Source: Methanoplanus sp. FWC-SCC4 (lineage in GTDB: Archaea > Halobacteriota > Methanomicrobia > Methanomicrobiales > Methanomicrobiaceae). From it: a stretch of 64,000 nt of DNA. Positions 41,493 to 49,244 of this stretch are shown here, in pieces. Location of the stretch: NCBI RefSeq assembly GCF_032878975.1, contig NZ_CP043875.1, positions 1,728,370-1,792,369 on the forward strand, written 5' to 3'. The notes under the pieces are model-generated. The model was given only the letters and a program-made list of their open reading frames with translations. It was not told where the DNA came from and did no database searches. The translations under genes and the position numbers were made by a program. How positions within the stretch are numbered: the stretch's first letter is position 1; each line of letters opens with the position of its first letter.

Positions 41493-42042
41493 ATTTACCT
41501 TCATCAGTTTGTTGTTTTTGTGTATGCTTATAGCAGTCCCGGCAGCAATGGCAGTCGGTAACGAGACAGCAAATACAACCATAAACAGTTCTGAAAAAAA
41601 GCACGGGGAGAGCGGAGAAGTTAATCCTGTGACTCTTGCGAAACTACTATCCGACGGTGTAATTAATGAAGATGATTATAACCGGATGATCGCCACAGTT
41701 GTTGAAAATGAACAGGCAAAACAACAGCAGATCGAAAACACAACCACTCCAACTCCTGACCAAACGGTAACCCCTACAGCAGAACCAACACAGGCAGCTA
41801 CACCGGAACCAACAGAAGAGAGCATCCCGGAGGAGCAGACACAAGAAACACCCGAAGCCGAAACCTTGCCTGAGTCTGAACCCGCAGAAGTGCAGGCCAT
41901 GCAGGTTTTAGAAACAGTATCAGAAGTTCAGGACACGGCGACAGAAACAAAAACAACAAGTGAACCGGCGGAAACCGTAACAGTTGAAAAAGGGCTAATT
42001 GAACAGATAATAGCCGCCTTACAGGGTCTTTTAGGAGTCTGA
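41479..42042 (+). CDS. Secreted SHOCT-like/Pro-Thr stalk protein, partner of the one at 31396
   Basis: A 187-residue protein: signal peptide ending 'AAMA', a SHOCT-like motif ('LAKLLSDGVINEDDYNRM', about residues 53-70), a Pro/Thr/Glu-rich stalk (about 90-165) and a C-terminal amphipathic helix ('LIEQIIAALQGLLGV'). The 317-residue protein at 31396-32349 has the same order plus an inserted beta-rich domain. ATG 41479 follows ggtgagg. Probably a surface or virion component. Confidence 0.65.
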   Translation: MKFSKFTFISLLFLCMLIAVPAAMAVGNETANTTINSSEKKHGESGEVNPVTLAKLLSDGVINEDDYNRMIATVVENEQAKQQQIENTTTPTPDQTVTPTAEPTQAATPEPTEESIPEEQTQETPEAETLPESEPAEVQAMQVLETVSEVQDTATETKTTSEPAETVTVEKGLIEQIIAALQGLLGV

Positions 42043-42046
42043 AAAG

Positions 42047-43966
42047 ATGAAAAAAACCCTGTCCGTTTTTTTACTGCTCTTAATCTGCCTGATCCCCGGA
42101 GTTATGGCTCACGGTTTTGAAAATGATCTGTCTGGGTGGTCTCCGTCATCTGATTTTGCAGATACGGCCAGTGCAAGCGCTCAGGGTTTTATTAACGTAT
42201 TTACAGATGCACACACCGGATCTAAATCCTGTCAGATTACAGCCTATGCAAAAAACAGCCAGTATTACACTGTAACCCTCGAGACAGCAAGCCCGGTAGA
42301 CCTCACCAGTAAATCTACTCTTTCATTCTATCAAAAAACTTATCAGATAATCCAGAACGGCGGAACTGAAAAAGGATGGGTGGAAATTGACGGCACTAAA
42401 GTATGGGAGATGATCAACGGGGCAAATTATGCATCGTGGACTTTAAGAGAAATCGATGTTTCCGGATACACCGGCACACACACGTTAGCATTCAAAACTA
42501 CCGCAGTAGCAACCAGCACATCTGAAGAAAAATACTCCTGGCTGATTGATGATGTAGCACTTGACGGAACATTGATCCCGCCTGCATATGCTCAAAGAAA
42601 ATTTCATGTAACAAGCACAGGTGATAATTCACCCGTAAATGGGGCAACGGTCAGTATTACAGATTCGGGATGGACAAAAACAACAGATAGCAACGGAGAT
42701 ACAACTTATTTTGATGCTCTGGCATCATTACATACATACAGTTATACTGTGTCAAAAACAGGCTTTGAGACAAAAACCGGCAGTTTCACAACAGGATCGG
42801 GAGATAGTGCAACAGTAACAGTATCATTGACCCCATTAACCCCGGTTGACTTCAGTGCATGGAATTATTATAAAGATATTACTTATTCAGGCAGTAGCGA
42901 CACAAACAAGCAGGTAAAAATTATTATTCATAGAGAATCCGGCACAGATTCAACTGCAACTGAACTGGATGGATTAGATCGGGTTTGTCATATTTACATA
43001 GATCCTTCAAAATGCAAAGATGATTATTCAGATATCAGTTTTGCAACTACTGATGATTACATTCTCCCACAATGGAGACAGGACGATTATACGACATCAC
43101 AGGCAGTATTCTGGATAAAACCCGCAAGCTTAACAGGCACTGTAAGAATGTATTATGGAAATGCCGGGGCGGTATTGAGGTCATCGTCATCAATTTTTAT
43201 TGATTATATAGGCCCAACAACCTCTCTGTATACAGGTACATCAGGCACATCATATGATATATCCAACACAATATACGAGGGTTATGTAAAAATTACAAAT
43301 CCGGGTAATATATTGATTGGCAGTTCTGATCTAGGAACTTATATTAGCCCGGCCAATAAAGCAGTAGAATTTGTAATTGATTCATCAAATTTATTTATAT
43401 ATTCCTTTTCATCTCCATCCACGTATACCGGTCAATCAGTATCTCAAAATTATTTTGATGGGCAATATCACCGTTTATCTGCTGTTAATCGTCAAAGTAC
43501 TGTCTCGGGATATGTTGACTCATCAAGAATAGGATCTGAAATTAACACAAATATTGCTACCGGAAATGTGTATCTTTTTGCTACATCATCCACAGGCACT
43601 CCTTCATTTGAGCAGAAATGGGCATTTGTTAGATCAGCAGTTTCGACAACACCCACTGCTGTAATAAGCACCGAACAGACAACAGGTGCAGCAACCCCGA
43701 CACCCACACCAACACCAACGCCTACGCCGACTGAAACCGCAACACCCACACCCACGCCTACACCAACACCCACAGAAACAGCAGTGCCAACACCGACAAC
43801 AACCCCGACCCCGTTACCCTCAATAGAACCGCCATCTTACAGCAGCAGCATTACAACACACCATCAGGCGGCTGAAGCTGCTCTCGAGGAATCATACGAG
43901 ATAATCCCTGCATTTTACATGTTAATGATATTGCTCTTTATGATGGCGGTCTTCAGGAGGAAATAA
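42047..43966 (+). CDS. Spike-like surface protein with DUF2341 domain and C-terminal anchor
   Basis: A 639-residue protein. Signal peptide 1-21; a jelly-roll-like region (about 22-180, 'FENDLSGWS...'); a carboxypeptidase-regulatory-like beta domain (about 185-265); a DUF2341 domain (about 267-370, 'WNYYKDITYSGSSDTNKQV'); a further beta region; a (TP)n-rich stalk (about 548-605) and a C-terminal membrane helix ('FYMLMILLFMMAVFRRK'). This is the architecture of a receptor-binding spike displayed on a membrane virion, or of a cell-surface adhesin. Position between small membrane proteins and the ATPase favours the spike reading. Confidence 0.7.
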   Translation: MKKTLSVFLLLLICLIPGVMAHGFENDLSGWSPSSDFADTASASAQGFINVFTDAHTGSKSCQITAYAKNSQYYTVTLETASPVDLTSKSTLSFYQKTYQIIQNGGTEKGWVEIDGTKVWEMINGANYASWTLREIDVSGYTGTHTLAFKTTAVATSTSEEKYSWLIDDVALDGTLIPPAYAQRKFHVTSTGDNSPVNGATVSITDSGWTKTTDSNGDTTYFDALASLHTYSYTVSKTGFETKTGSFTTGSGDSATVTVSLTPLTPVDFSAWNYYKDITYSGSSDTNKQVKIIIHRESGTDSTATELDGLDRVCHIYIDPSKCKDDYSDISFATTDDYILPQWRQDDYTTSQAVFWIKPASLTGTVRMYYGNAGAVLRSSSSIFIDYIGPTTSLYTGTSGTSYDISNTIYEGYVKITNPGNILIGSSDLGTYISPANKAVEFVIDSSNLFIYSFSSPSTYTGQSVSQNYFDGQYHRLSAVNRQSTVSGYVDSSRIGSEINTNIATGNVYLFATSSTGTPSFEQKWAFVRSAVSTTPTAVISTEQTTGAATPTPTPTPTPTPTETATPTPTPTPTPTETAVPTPTTTPTPLPSIEPPSYSSSITTHHQAAEAALEESYEIIPAFYMLMILLFMMAVFRRK

Positions 43967-43967
43967 A

Positions 43968-44945
43968 ATGAATTTCAAAATTCTCTCTGTTTTATTTCTT
44001 CTTTTGCTGATTATTGTAGCTCCTGTATCTGCAAAAGATGAAATTTGGTTTTTCAATACAGATGATTTCACCGCTACTGCAACGGATACAATGATGATCC
44101 AGAGCATCCGGGCTGAAAATCTCCATGAAGGCACCATTCAGAGATTCGTTTTTGATAGCTACGGAGAAGCCTATAATCTGGAAATTAAGAGTTATCCTAA
44201 AGACTGGGGGTGGTGGAACTTTGACGCAATTTGCACCTACCCCGACGGCAGCACACAGACACAGCATTTAGAGAAATTTGCGCCGATTTCATTTGATTAT
44301 GACATTAACATTCAGTCATACTGGTTATATGGAGAACTGGCATGGGAAACGAATATCTATGTTACTCTGTCGCCTCTTTCAATTGAAAATTATCGACAGA
44401 TCCCGATAGATGATACAACTTACCCCGAGGGTTACCCGGCTGTTAGATATCAGCCATTAGCCTTCAGTTATATCCAGGGAATATCTAATGACATTTTTGA
44501 AAAAGTCACCGTTTATTATGTAAATGCTGAGGAATTTGAAAAGATAAAATCCGGAGATATTACACTTCCTTTCATTGAAGGAGTCGGGGATCTTTTCGCC
44601 TGGACTTGGGAGATGGTTCTAGGCGGAATATCTAAAATTCCATACGTAGGTCAATTCTTTGTAACAGTTCTTCAGATTGCAGCAATATTCATTGAAGAAG
44701 CTATATTCTGGATAAATTTGTTGTTTATCCAAAACTGGGCATTATTCATAATGACAATGGAATTTTTTGTGATTGGTGAAGCGATTTACAGCACCAGAAA
44801 TTTCATGAAATTATTGACAAGATTTGTTGATAATAATGTAAAAATTTTTAAATTCTTCACTTGGCTCGCAACATTAGCTATTGACTTAGTTTTGAAATTC
44901 GTTGATGCAGTCGCTAAAATCATTCAGGCTTTAAAGCCTATTTAA
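43968..44945 (+). CDS. Exported multi-pass membrane protein, late operon
   Basis: A 325-residue protein: signal peptide to 'PVSA', a ~180-residue extracellular domain, then several hydrophobic segments from about residue 205 to the end, some possibly amphipathic. It follows the spike gene by 1 bp. Probably an assembly or membrane-fusion component; no family recognised. Confidence 0.65.
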   Translation: MNFKILSVLFLLLLIIVAPVSAKDEIWFFNTDDFTATATDTMMIQSIRAENLHEGTIQRFVFDSYGEAYNLEIKSYPKDWGWWNFDAICTYPDGSTQTQHLEKFAPISFDYDINIQSYWLYGELAWETNIYVTLSPLSIENYRQIPIDDTTYPEGYPAVRYQPLAFSYIQGISNDIFEKVTVYYVNAEEFEKIKSGDITLPFIEGVGDLFAWTWEMVLGGISKIPYVGQFFVTVLQIAAIFIEEAIFWINLLFIQNWALFIMTMEFFVIGEAIYSTRNFMKLLTRFVDNNVKIFKFFTWLATLAIDLVLKFVDAVAKIIQALKPI

Positions 44946-44963
44946 ATTTTTGAGGTATTGAAC

Positions 44964-45116
44964 ATGTCACGTTTTGAAATTCTTATCAGAGAAAGAGGAA
45001 AGCCGGTCTTAACCGCAAAAGCCGAGCAGATAGAAATCTGCAAAGAAAAGTTCGAAAACAGATTCAACGAAAAATACGGAGGCGGAATAAATGTCAATCA
45101 GAACAAAACTCAGTAA
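44964..45116 (+). CDS. Small 50-residue protein
   Basis: ATG 44964 to TAA 45116, preceded by tgaggt. A charged, Lys/Glu-rich peptide. It overlaps the next gene by 26 bp. Tight packing suggests it is real; function unknown. Confidence 0.45.
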   Translation: MSRFEILIRERGKPVLTAKAEQIEICKEKFENRFNEKYGGGINVNQNKTQ

Positions 45117-45609
45117 AGGGGAAAATGTCGAATGCATGATAATTGAAAACGGAGGACGATCAATCCGCCGGGACGGAGTCATGCAGCATGTCGGAGATAT
45201 TCTCAATGATGATTTCCTTCAGGAAGCTTATGCGGTCGTAACAAAACCGCTTCTAAGCTTCAAGAAAAAAGGTGGTGGCATACCAGTATATCTAATAGAC
45301 AGAAACGCAGGAGTAACCGTTTATCTGGAAAAAGAAGAAACCGGAAAAACTCAGAGATTAAAGTTTGAATCTACCCCTGAAAATCCAATTGACATTACAA
45401 TAAACGGTAAATCCTTTGCAGGGTGGACAACAGTATTCGAAAGAGCAGAATCCGTTATTAAAATAAAAACAAATGCCTCACTCGTAGGAAGAGCGATAAA
45501 ATCCGAACTGCTCAGAGATCAATTCTCAGCCCCTCTCTCCGGCCGTGAAAAAATGATCATGTTGCTGGTAGGAATCATCATAGGCGGAGTAATCGGCCTG
45601 ATGTTTTAG
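45091..45609 (+). CDS. Tail-anchored protein, late operon
   Basis: A 172-residue soluble domain with a single C-terminal membrane helix ('IMLLVGIIIGGVIGLMF'). A ggaggcgg site precedes ATG 45091. It should face the cytoplasm (no signal peptide) and could link the membrane to the packaging ATPase; inference. Confidence 0.6.
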   Translation: MSIRTKLSKGENVECMIIENGGRSIRRDGVMQHVGDILNDDFLQEAYAVVTKPLLSFKKKGGGIPVYLIDRNAGVTVYLEKEETGKTQRLKFESTPENPIDITINGKSFAGWTTVFERAESVIKIKTNASLVGRAIKSELLRDQFSAPLSGREKMIMLLVGIIIGGVIGLMF

Positions 45610-45618
45610 GGGGATAAA

Positions 45619-46005
45619 ATGTATCCAAATACACCAAATCAACCCACACAGCCTTTACTCCCGCCTGAAATTCTTAGGTTCCAGAAAATGGATCTGATGC
45701 TCGGTGAAGGAACAGACTACGAACCCCTGGCACATCTATCACAGGAGCAGATAAAGACAATCGAGCTTTACAAAGCATTTCATCAGCATTTGATTCAGGG
45801 AGGAGTAGAAGACGGTATCGATATTATAATCACATTCCTTGAAGGTTATAAACATCTCTCTCCCAGTGTTGACCGTTTAGGTCGGATGGAAATTGCCGGA
45901 ATGCTCAAATCAGCACCAAGTTATCAGTTATTCCCGGAAAAAGAAAAAGAAGACGACATCACAAAAAAATCGCTCTTAGATAGATTATTTGGAGGCAAAA
46001 AATGA
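45619..46005 (+). CDS. Soluble helical protein, late operon
   Basis: A 128-residue protein with a Pro-rich N-terminus and helical remainder. It starts 9 bp after the previous stop behind aggggg and overlaps the next gene (ATGA). No family recognised. Confidence 0.55.
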   Translation: MYPNTPNQPTQPLLPPEILRFQKMDLMLGEGTDYEPLAHLSQEQIKTIELYKAFHQHLIQGGVEDGIDIIITFLEGYKHLSPSVDRLGRMEIAGMLKSAPSYQLFPEKEKEDDITKKSLLDRLFGGKK

Positions 46006-46403
46006 AATCAACAAAACAAATTACTCTCTCGTATCTCCTTGCATTCGTAAACCTTCTAATGATTAAATACTCGGATTCACCGATTCACAGCAAAGTAAAC
46101 ATGCTATCTGTTAATCTGAAACTCATTCGTGCAGTTCTCAGAGAAGATATGAAAAAAGAGCAAATACTCAAAAATAATCTCGATGAACTTAGCAAAAGAA
46201 TAGAAACCCTCAGAAAAGAGTATTCGACCTCTTATGAACTCAGCTATATCTATGCAGCATACAACGAACAGCAAAGAGCAGAATTTGAAATCAGGATTTA
46301 TGACATTCTGGAAGACTTGTATTTCTACATTGAGGAATACAGCCTGATAAATGAAAAGACTTACGGAGAAGTGGAGGCTAAATCATGGACTTTACCGGTT
46401 TAG
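46002..46403 (+). CDS. Coiled-coil protein, late operon
   Basis: A 133-residue mostly helical protein with a heptad-like stretch (about 45-75, 'KKEQILKNNLDELSKRIETLRKE'). Overlaps both neighbours. Function unknown; possibly scaffold. Confidence 0.55.
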   Translation: MKSTKQITLSYLLAFVNLLMIKYSDSPIHSKVNMLSVNLKLIRAVLREDMKKEQILKNNLDELSKRIETLRKEYSTSYELSYIYAAYNEQQRAEFEIRIYDILEDLYFYIEEYSLINEKTYGEVEAKSWTLPV

Positions 46404-46618
46404 AATCGGAAATATTACAAATGAATTACTCACAGGTTGCACAGGCAGACCTCTTATCTAATCATGCAGACCAGATAATCGACCTGACAGATCCAAACGT
46501 CTTAGTAACAACATACGGCGACCTTGGATTAATGATTCTCATTATCGGCTTAATCTGCCTGATATCCGGATATTTAATAGGGAGTATGCGAGATGTCGAC
46601 TACGGCAAACCGGAATAA
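46385..46618 (+). CDS. Small single-pass membrane protein, late operon
   Basis: A 77-residue protein with one C-terminal membrane helix ('LGLMILIIGLICLISGYLIGSM'). Its start overlaps the previous gene by 19 bp behind ggaggct, and its end overlaps the ATPase gene by 26 bp, so the three products are probably made together. Confidence 0.55.
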   Translation: MDFTGLESEILQMNYSQVAQADLLSNHADQIIDLTDPNVLVTTYGDLGLMILIIGLICLISGYLIGSMRDVDYGKPE

Positions 46619-47594
46619 GAAGAGTTCCACAATAGGAATACTTGTAAATCAGTTCTGGAAACGCCCCGGGCAGCACGGATTAGAAATAGGCACGACAGGA
46701 ACCGGAAAAACTCAGGGACTAGTCTATCTCTTAGACGGCCTGGTTAAATGGTCTCCAAAATCATGCCTGGTATGGGTTGACACAGGGAAAACTTCTGAAA
46801 TGCTTCTCCTGTCAAAATTCCGTCCTCTTAACTTGCTAATTCCGGAAGGGTGCGACATCATAGTGAAACCTGCCGAAGGTGCAGACATTGATATCAAAAA
46901 AACCTATATCACAAGTTATGCAGATGTCTGGCATCATCTCGACCCCGACCGGATTAACGTCATATCATTTTACAGGTTCGTTCGTGACCATTCAGTCAAT
47001 GCCAAAGTGGTTTCAAAAATCTTTCGTGAACTAATCAACATGGCTTATGACTACCATCTGCCTACACCGCTTGATATCTTCATTGATGAATTTCAGTTTA
47101 TCGCTCCCGCTAAGCACATAGCACAAAGTTATGACCATTACCTCGCCGGAATGGATGTTGTATCCTCCCTTTATACGATGAGATCCCTTAAGGTTCGGTT
47201 TGTGGCTGCAACACAAAGTCTGAAGGTCATCAACCCTGCCGCCCGGGACTCATTCCCCTGGTATTTCATCAGAAGGGGATCTATATTCATGGAAGGGAAA
47301 CTTGCCCGCTTTAATGAGCTATGGGCACAGATACCAACAAATAAAGCTTTCATAGGTCTTCCTTCCCGAGATTTTGGAGATGATAGAATAGCCATGCCCT
47401 TTTACGGAGATGGGGAAGAACTCGGCTATGTATATTACAAAGGGATTCTGAAAATCAAAAAAGAAAAACCAGAGACAACAGAAACAGAGGAAGAAGAGAG
47501 CGAAGAAAAGACAGTCAAGTTTAAGAAAAAATCCGGAAAAAGAAAAGAAAGTCAGGAAATTGAATTCATCATACAGGGTGAGAATTATGCCTGA
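46593..47594 (+). CDS. HerA/FtsK-superfamily ATPase (morphogenesis or packaging)
   Basis: A 333-residue P-loop ATPase with Walker A 'IGTTGTGKTQGL' (about residue 31) and Walker B 'LDIFIDEFQFIAP' (about 157), then 'RFVAATQSL' (sensor-like) and an 'IRRGSIF' region. The C-terminal tail is Glu/Lys-rich. ATPases of this type drive DNA packaging, secretion or virion release (compare VP8-type proteins of pleolipoviruses and pI/Zot of filamentous phages). It is the last gene of the late operon. Confidence 0.75.
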   Translation: MSTTANRNKKSSTIGILVNQFWKRPGQHGLEIGTTGTGKTQGLVYLLDGLVKWSPKSCLVWVDTGKTSEMLLLSKFRPLNLLIPEGCDIIVKPAEGADIDIKKTYITSYADVWHHLDPDRINVISFYRFVRDHSVNAKVVSKIFRELINMAYDYHLPTPLDIFIDEFQFIAPAKHIAQSYDHYLAGMDVVSSLYTMRSLKVRFVAATQSLKVINPAARDSFPWYFIRRGSIFMEGKLARFNELWAQIPTNKAFIGLPSRDFGDDRIAMPFYGDGEELGYVYYKGILKIKKEKPETTETEEEESEEKTVKFKKKSGKRKESQEIEFIIQGENYA

Positions 47595-47618
47595 GCTAAA
47601 GAGTTCTTAAAAAATAAG

Positions 47619-47633
47619 TTACAAACTGTAACG
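47619..47633. promoter_or_regulatory. GTTAC-N5-GTAAC palindrome
   Basis: GTTACAAACTGTAAC. The same half-sites with the same 5-bp spacing occur at 40358-40372 in the late promoter. Candidate binding site of the element's own regulator or integrase accessory factor. Confidence 0.45.
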
Positions 47634-47653
47634 AAAATAAGCTTCTGCCTGAA

Positions 47654-47677
47654 GCAGGGATGCTTGACCATCCCTGC
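47654..47677. terminator. Perfect hairpin downstream of the ATPase gene
   Basis: GCAGGGATG (47654-47662), 6-nt loop, CATCCCTGC (47669-47677). A 9-bp GC-rich stem placed between convergent late operon and tRNA gene. It could end transcription from either side, although no long T-run follows directly. A rolling-circle origin hairpin is an alternative. Confidence 0.5.
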
Positions 47678-47706
47678 AAAGGCTGTCTTTCTCCGAAAAA
47701 ATGAAA

Positions 47707-47789
47707 TGCGAGCGGCAGGATTTGAACCTGCGAACTTCTACAAGATCGGATCTTGAGTCCGGCTCCTTTGGCCACTCGGAAACGCTCGC
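47707..47789 (-). tRNA. tRNA-Leu (anticodon CAA) carried by the element
   Basis: A complete class II tRNA: acceptor GCGAGCG/CGCTCGC fully paired with discriminator A, D arm TCC/GGA with GG in the loop, anticodon loop CTCAAGA, variable arm CTT/GAAG, T arm GCAGG-TTCAAAT-CCTGC. CCA is not encoded. The top anticodon-stem pair is C-A. It differs from the disrupted host tRNA in acceptor, D, variable and T arms, so it is not a copy of it. It lies inside the attachment repeats. Confidence 0.92.
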
Positions 47790-47815
47790 CCTCTTTTTTT
47801 GCAAAGGTTTATTCA

Positions 47816-47827
47816 CCATTTTATAGG
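47816..47827 (-). promoter_or_regulatory. TATA box for the element's tRNA-Leu
   Basis: Reverse strand CCTATAAAATGG, centred about 33 bp upstream of the tRNA 5' end. It lies inside the element, 3 bp from the right attachment core, so the tRNA can be transcribed from element DNA alone. Confidence 0.6.
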
Positions 47828-47829
47828 CA

Positions 47830-47843
47830 GGATCTTGAGTCCA
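47830..47843. mobile_element. Right attachment core (attR)
   Basis: GGATCTTGAGTCCA, identical to 30190-30203. A 13-bp version (without the last A) also lies inside the element's own tRNA at about 47748-47760. Confidence 0.85.
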
Positions 47844-47871
47844 CCGCCGTTGACCACTTGGCTACCCTCGC
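47830..47871 (-). pseudogene. 5' half of the disrupted host tRNA-Leu(CAA)
   Basis: Reverse strand: acceptor GCGAGGG, TA, D arm GCC/GGC with GTGG loop, anticodon stem GTGGA and loop CTCAAGA, then TCC. Downstream the sequence becomes element DNA, not a tRNA 3' half. It pairs in every respect with the 3' half at 30149-30203 (acceptor 7/7, anticodon stem 5/5, variable arm CAC/GTG). Confidence 0.88.
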
Positions 47872-48150
47872 AAACATTTTTTTAAAATTGCACTACTCTA
47901 TTACACTTTCATGAATTTAAAAGGTAACTTTTGAAATCAAAAAACCCGCTGCATAAAAAACATTTCCGGCAGAATATATATTCTCATATTGCCATTAGAC
48001 AGATATTGAAATTTCAACAAAATCCAAAAATTGCTGACATTTCAAAAATCCGGGAATCATTAATTAAAATTAACTAAAAACGGAACTGACTTTGAAATAA
48101 TTAAAAGAAGAATTAAAAAATAAGGGGGGAACAGCATCAGCTGAAAAATT

Positions 48151-49197
48151 ATGGGAGAAATTAATTCGGAGAGTTATTCTAAAAAATATAATGAAAACAA
48201 AATCACAAAATATCCAAAATTCAAAATCCCGAAAATTGTCATAAGCCGCTGCATCGAACACGATCCCGTCAGATACAACGGCAGCATGGTAAAAAGCGCA
48301 GAGGTTGAAGTCCTCAAAAAGTTTGTCGAATTCATCCCCGTCTGCCCGGAGATTGAAATCGGTCTCGGTGTCCCGAGAGAACCGGTCAGAATAGTCAGAA
48401 TAAATAAAAACGACCGCCTGATACAGCCGGCGACAGGAAGGGATTTAACAGTCGAAATTAACAGATTCTCTGAAAACTTCCTCTCTTCACTCACCTCCGT
48501 TGACGGATTCATACTAAAAAACAAATCCCCGACATCAGGGATGGCAAATGCATATGTCTACCCCGGACCGGACAAGGCAAACTCAATAGACAAAAGAGCC
48601 GGATTCTTTGGCGGTGCTGTTCTTTCAAAATTCAAAAATTACCCCGTTGAAGACGAAGGAAGAATCAAAAACCACAGAATACGTGAAAACTTCCTGACAC
48701 GGATATTCATGCTCTCAGAACTAAGGGACGTTGAAAAATCCGGAAAATACAGCCGGCTTTCCGCCTTCCATCACAAAAACAAGACACTTATTCAGGCATA
48801 CGACCAGAATTACCTGAAAATTCTCGGAAACATAGCGGCAAACAAAGAAGAACTCACATTCAGTGAATCAGTTAAAAATTACCGCAAAAATCTTCTTACT
48901 GCAACAAACGACCCCGTATCATACAAATCAAACATTAATGCAATGATGCATGCATTCGGACAGATCTCAGGAATACTAAATAAAGAGGAGAAAGAATTCT
49001 TCCTTGAAAATATCAGGGCATACAAAGACAATCTCCTCCCGGCAATAGCATTAAAAAACATCCTGAAGACATGGATTGTGAGAGACGATAACAACAGTCT
49101 AACCGGGCAGACATTTTTTGAGCCTTACCCAAAAGAGATCACATTCTACATGGCAGAAGAGATGGAAAGGGGAAAAGAATATGCAGTAATCAGATGA
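48151..49197 (+). CDS. DUF523/DUF1722 (YbgA-like) protein
   Basis: A 348-residue protein. The N-terminal half carries the DUF523 signature ('ISRCIEHDPVRYNG', 'FIPVCPEIEIGLGVPREPVRI'). The C-terminal half is a DUF1722/YbgA domain ('LSAFHHKNKTLIQAYDQNYLKILG'). These proteins often accompany DNA photolyase or repair genes; the molecular role is not established. First chromosomal gene right of the virus-like element. ATG 48151 assumed. Confidence 0.85.
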   Translation: MGEINSESYSKKYNENKITKYPKFKIPKIVISRCIEHDPVRYNGSMVKSAEVEVLKKFVEFIPVCPEIEIGLGVPREPVRIVRINKNDRLIQPATGRDLTVEINRFSENFLSSLTSVDGFILKNKSPTSGMANAYVYPGPDKANSIDKRAGFFGGAVLSKFKNYPVEDEGRIKNHRIRENFLTRIFMLSELRDVEKSGKYSRLSAFHHKNKTLIQAYDQNYLKILGNIAANKEELTFSESVKNYRKNLLTATNDPVSYKSNINAMMHAFGQISGILNKEEKEFFLENIRAYKDNLLPAIALKNILKTWIVRDDNNSLTGQTFFEPYPKEITFYMAEEMERGKEYAVIR

Positions 49198-49244
49198 CAC
49201 TGCCAGTGTTTTTATAAAACCACCGCCTTTAAAAGAATATCCGC

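Larger units (their letters stand above)
30190..47843 (+). mobile_element. Integrated virus-like element (about 17.7 kb)
   Basis: Bounded by the 14-bp direct repeats. From left to right: tyrosine integrase, secreted Pro/Thr-rich protein and RHH regulator (reverse), early-type small genes, HUH Rep, ASCH protein, C5 methyltransferase, many small ORFs, a second reverse RHH regulator, and a forward late-type operon (coat candidate, membrane proteins, DUF2341 spike candidate, HerA/FtsK-like ATPase), then a complete tRNA-Leu. Almost all genes overlap or abut. Rep plus membrane coat plus spike plus ATPase recalls pleolipovirus-type genomes, but family assignment is inference. Confidence 0.8.

Noticed and set aside
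43492-43773. Reverse-strand ORF with a Gly-Val repeat opposite the spike gene
   Set aside because: It is the antisense reading of the (TP)n stalk codons; no ribosome-binding site and not protein-like otherwise.
30149-47871. The two tRNA-Leu halves as a genuine trans-spliced split tRNA
   Set aside because: Both halves contain the whole 14-bp anticodon region as a direct repeat, as site-specific integration produces. There are no complementary extensions that would pair the halves, and an integrase lies beside one of them.
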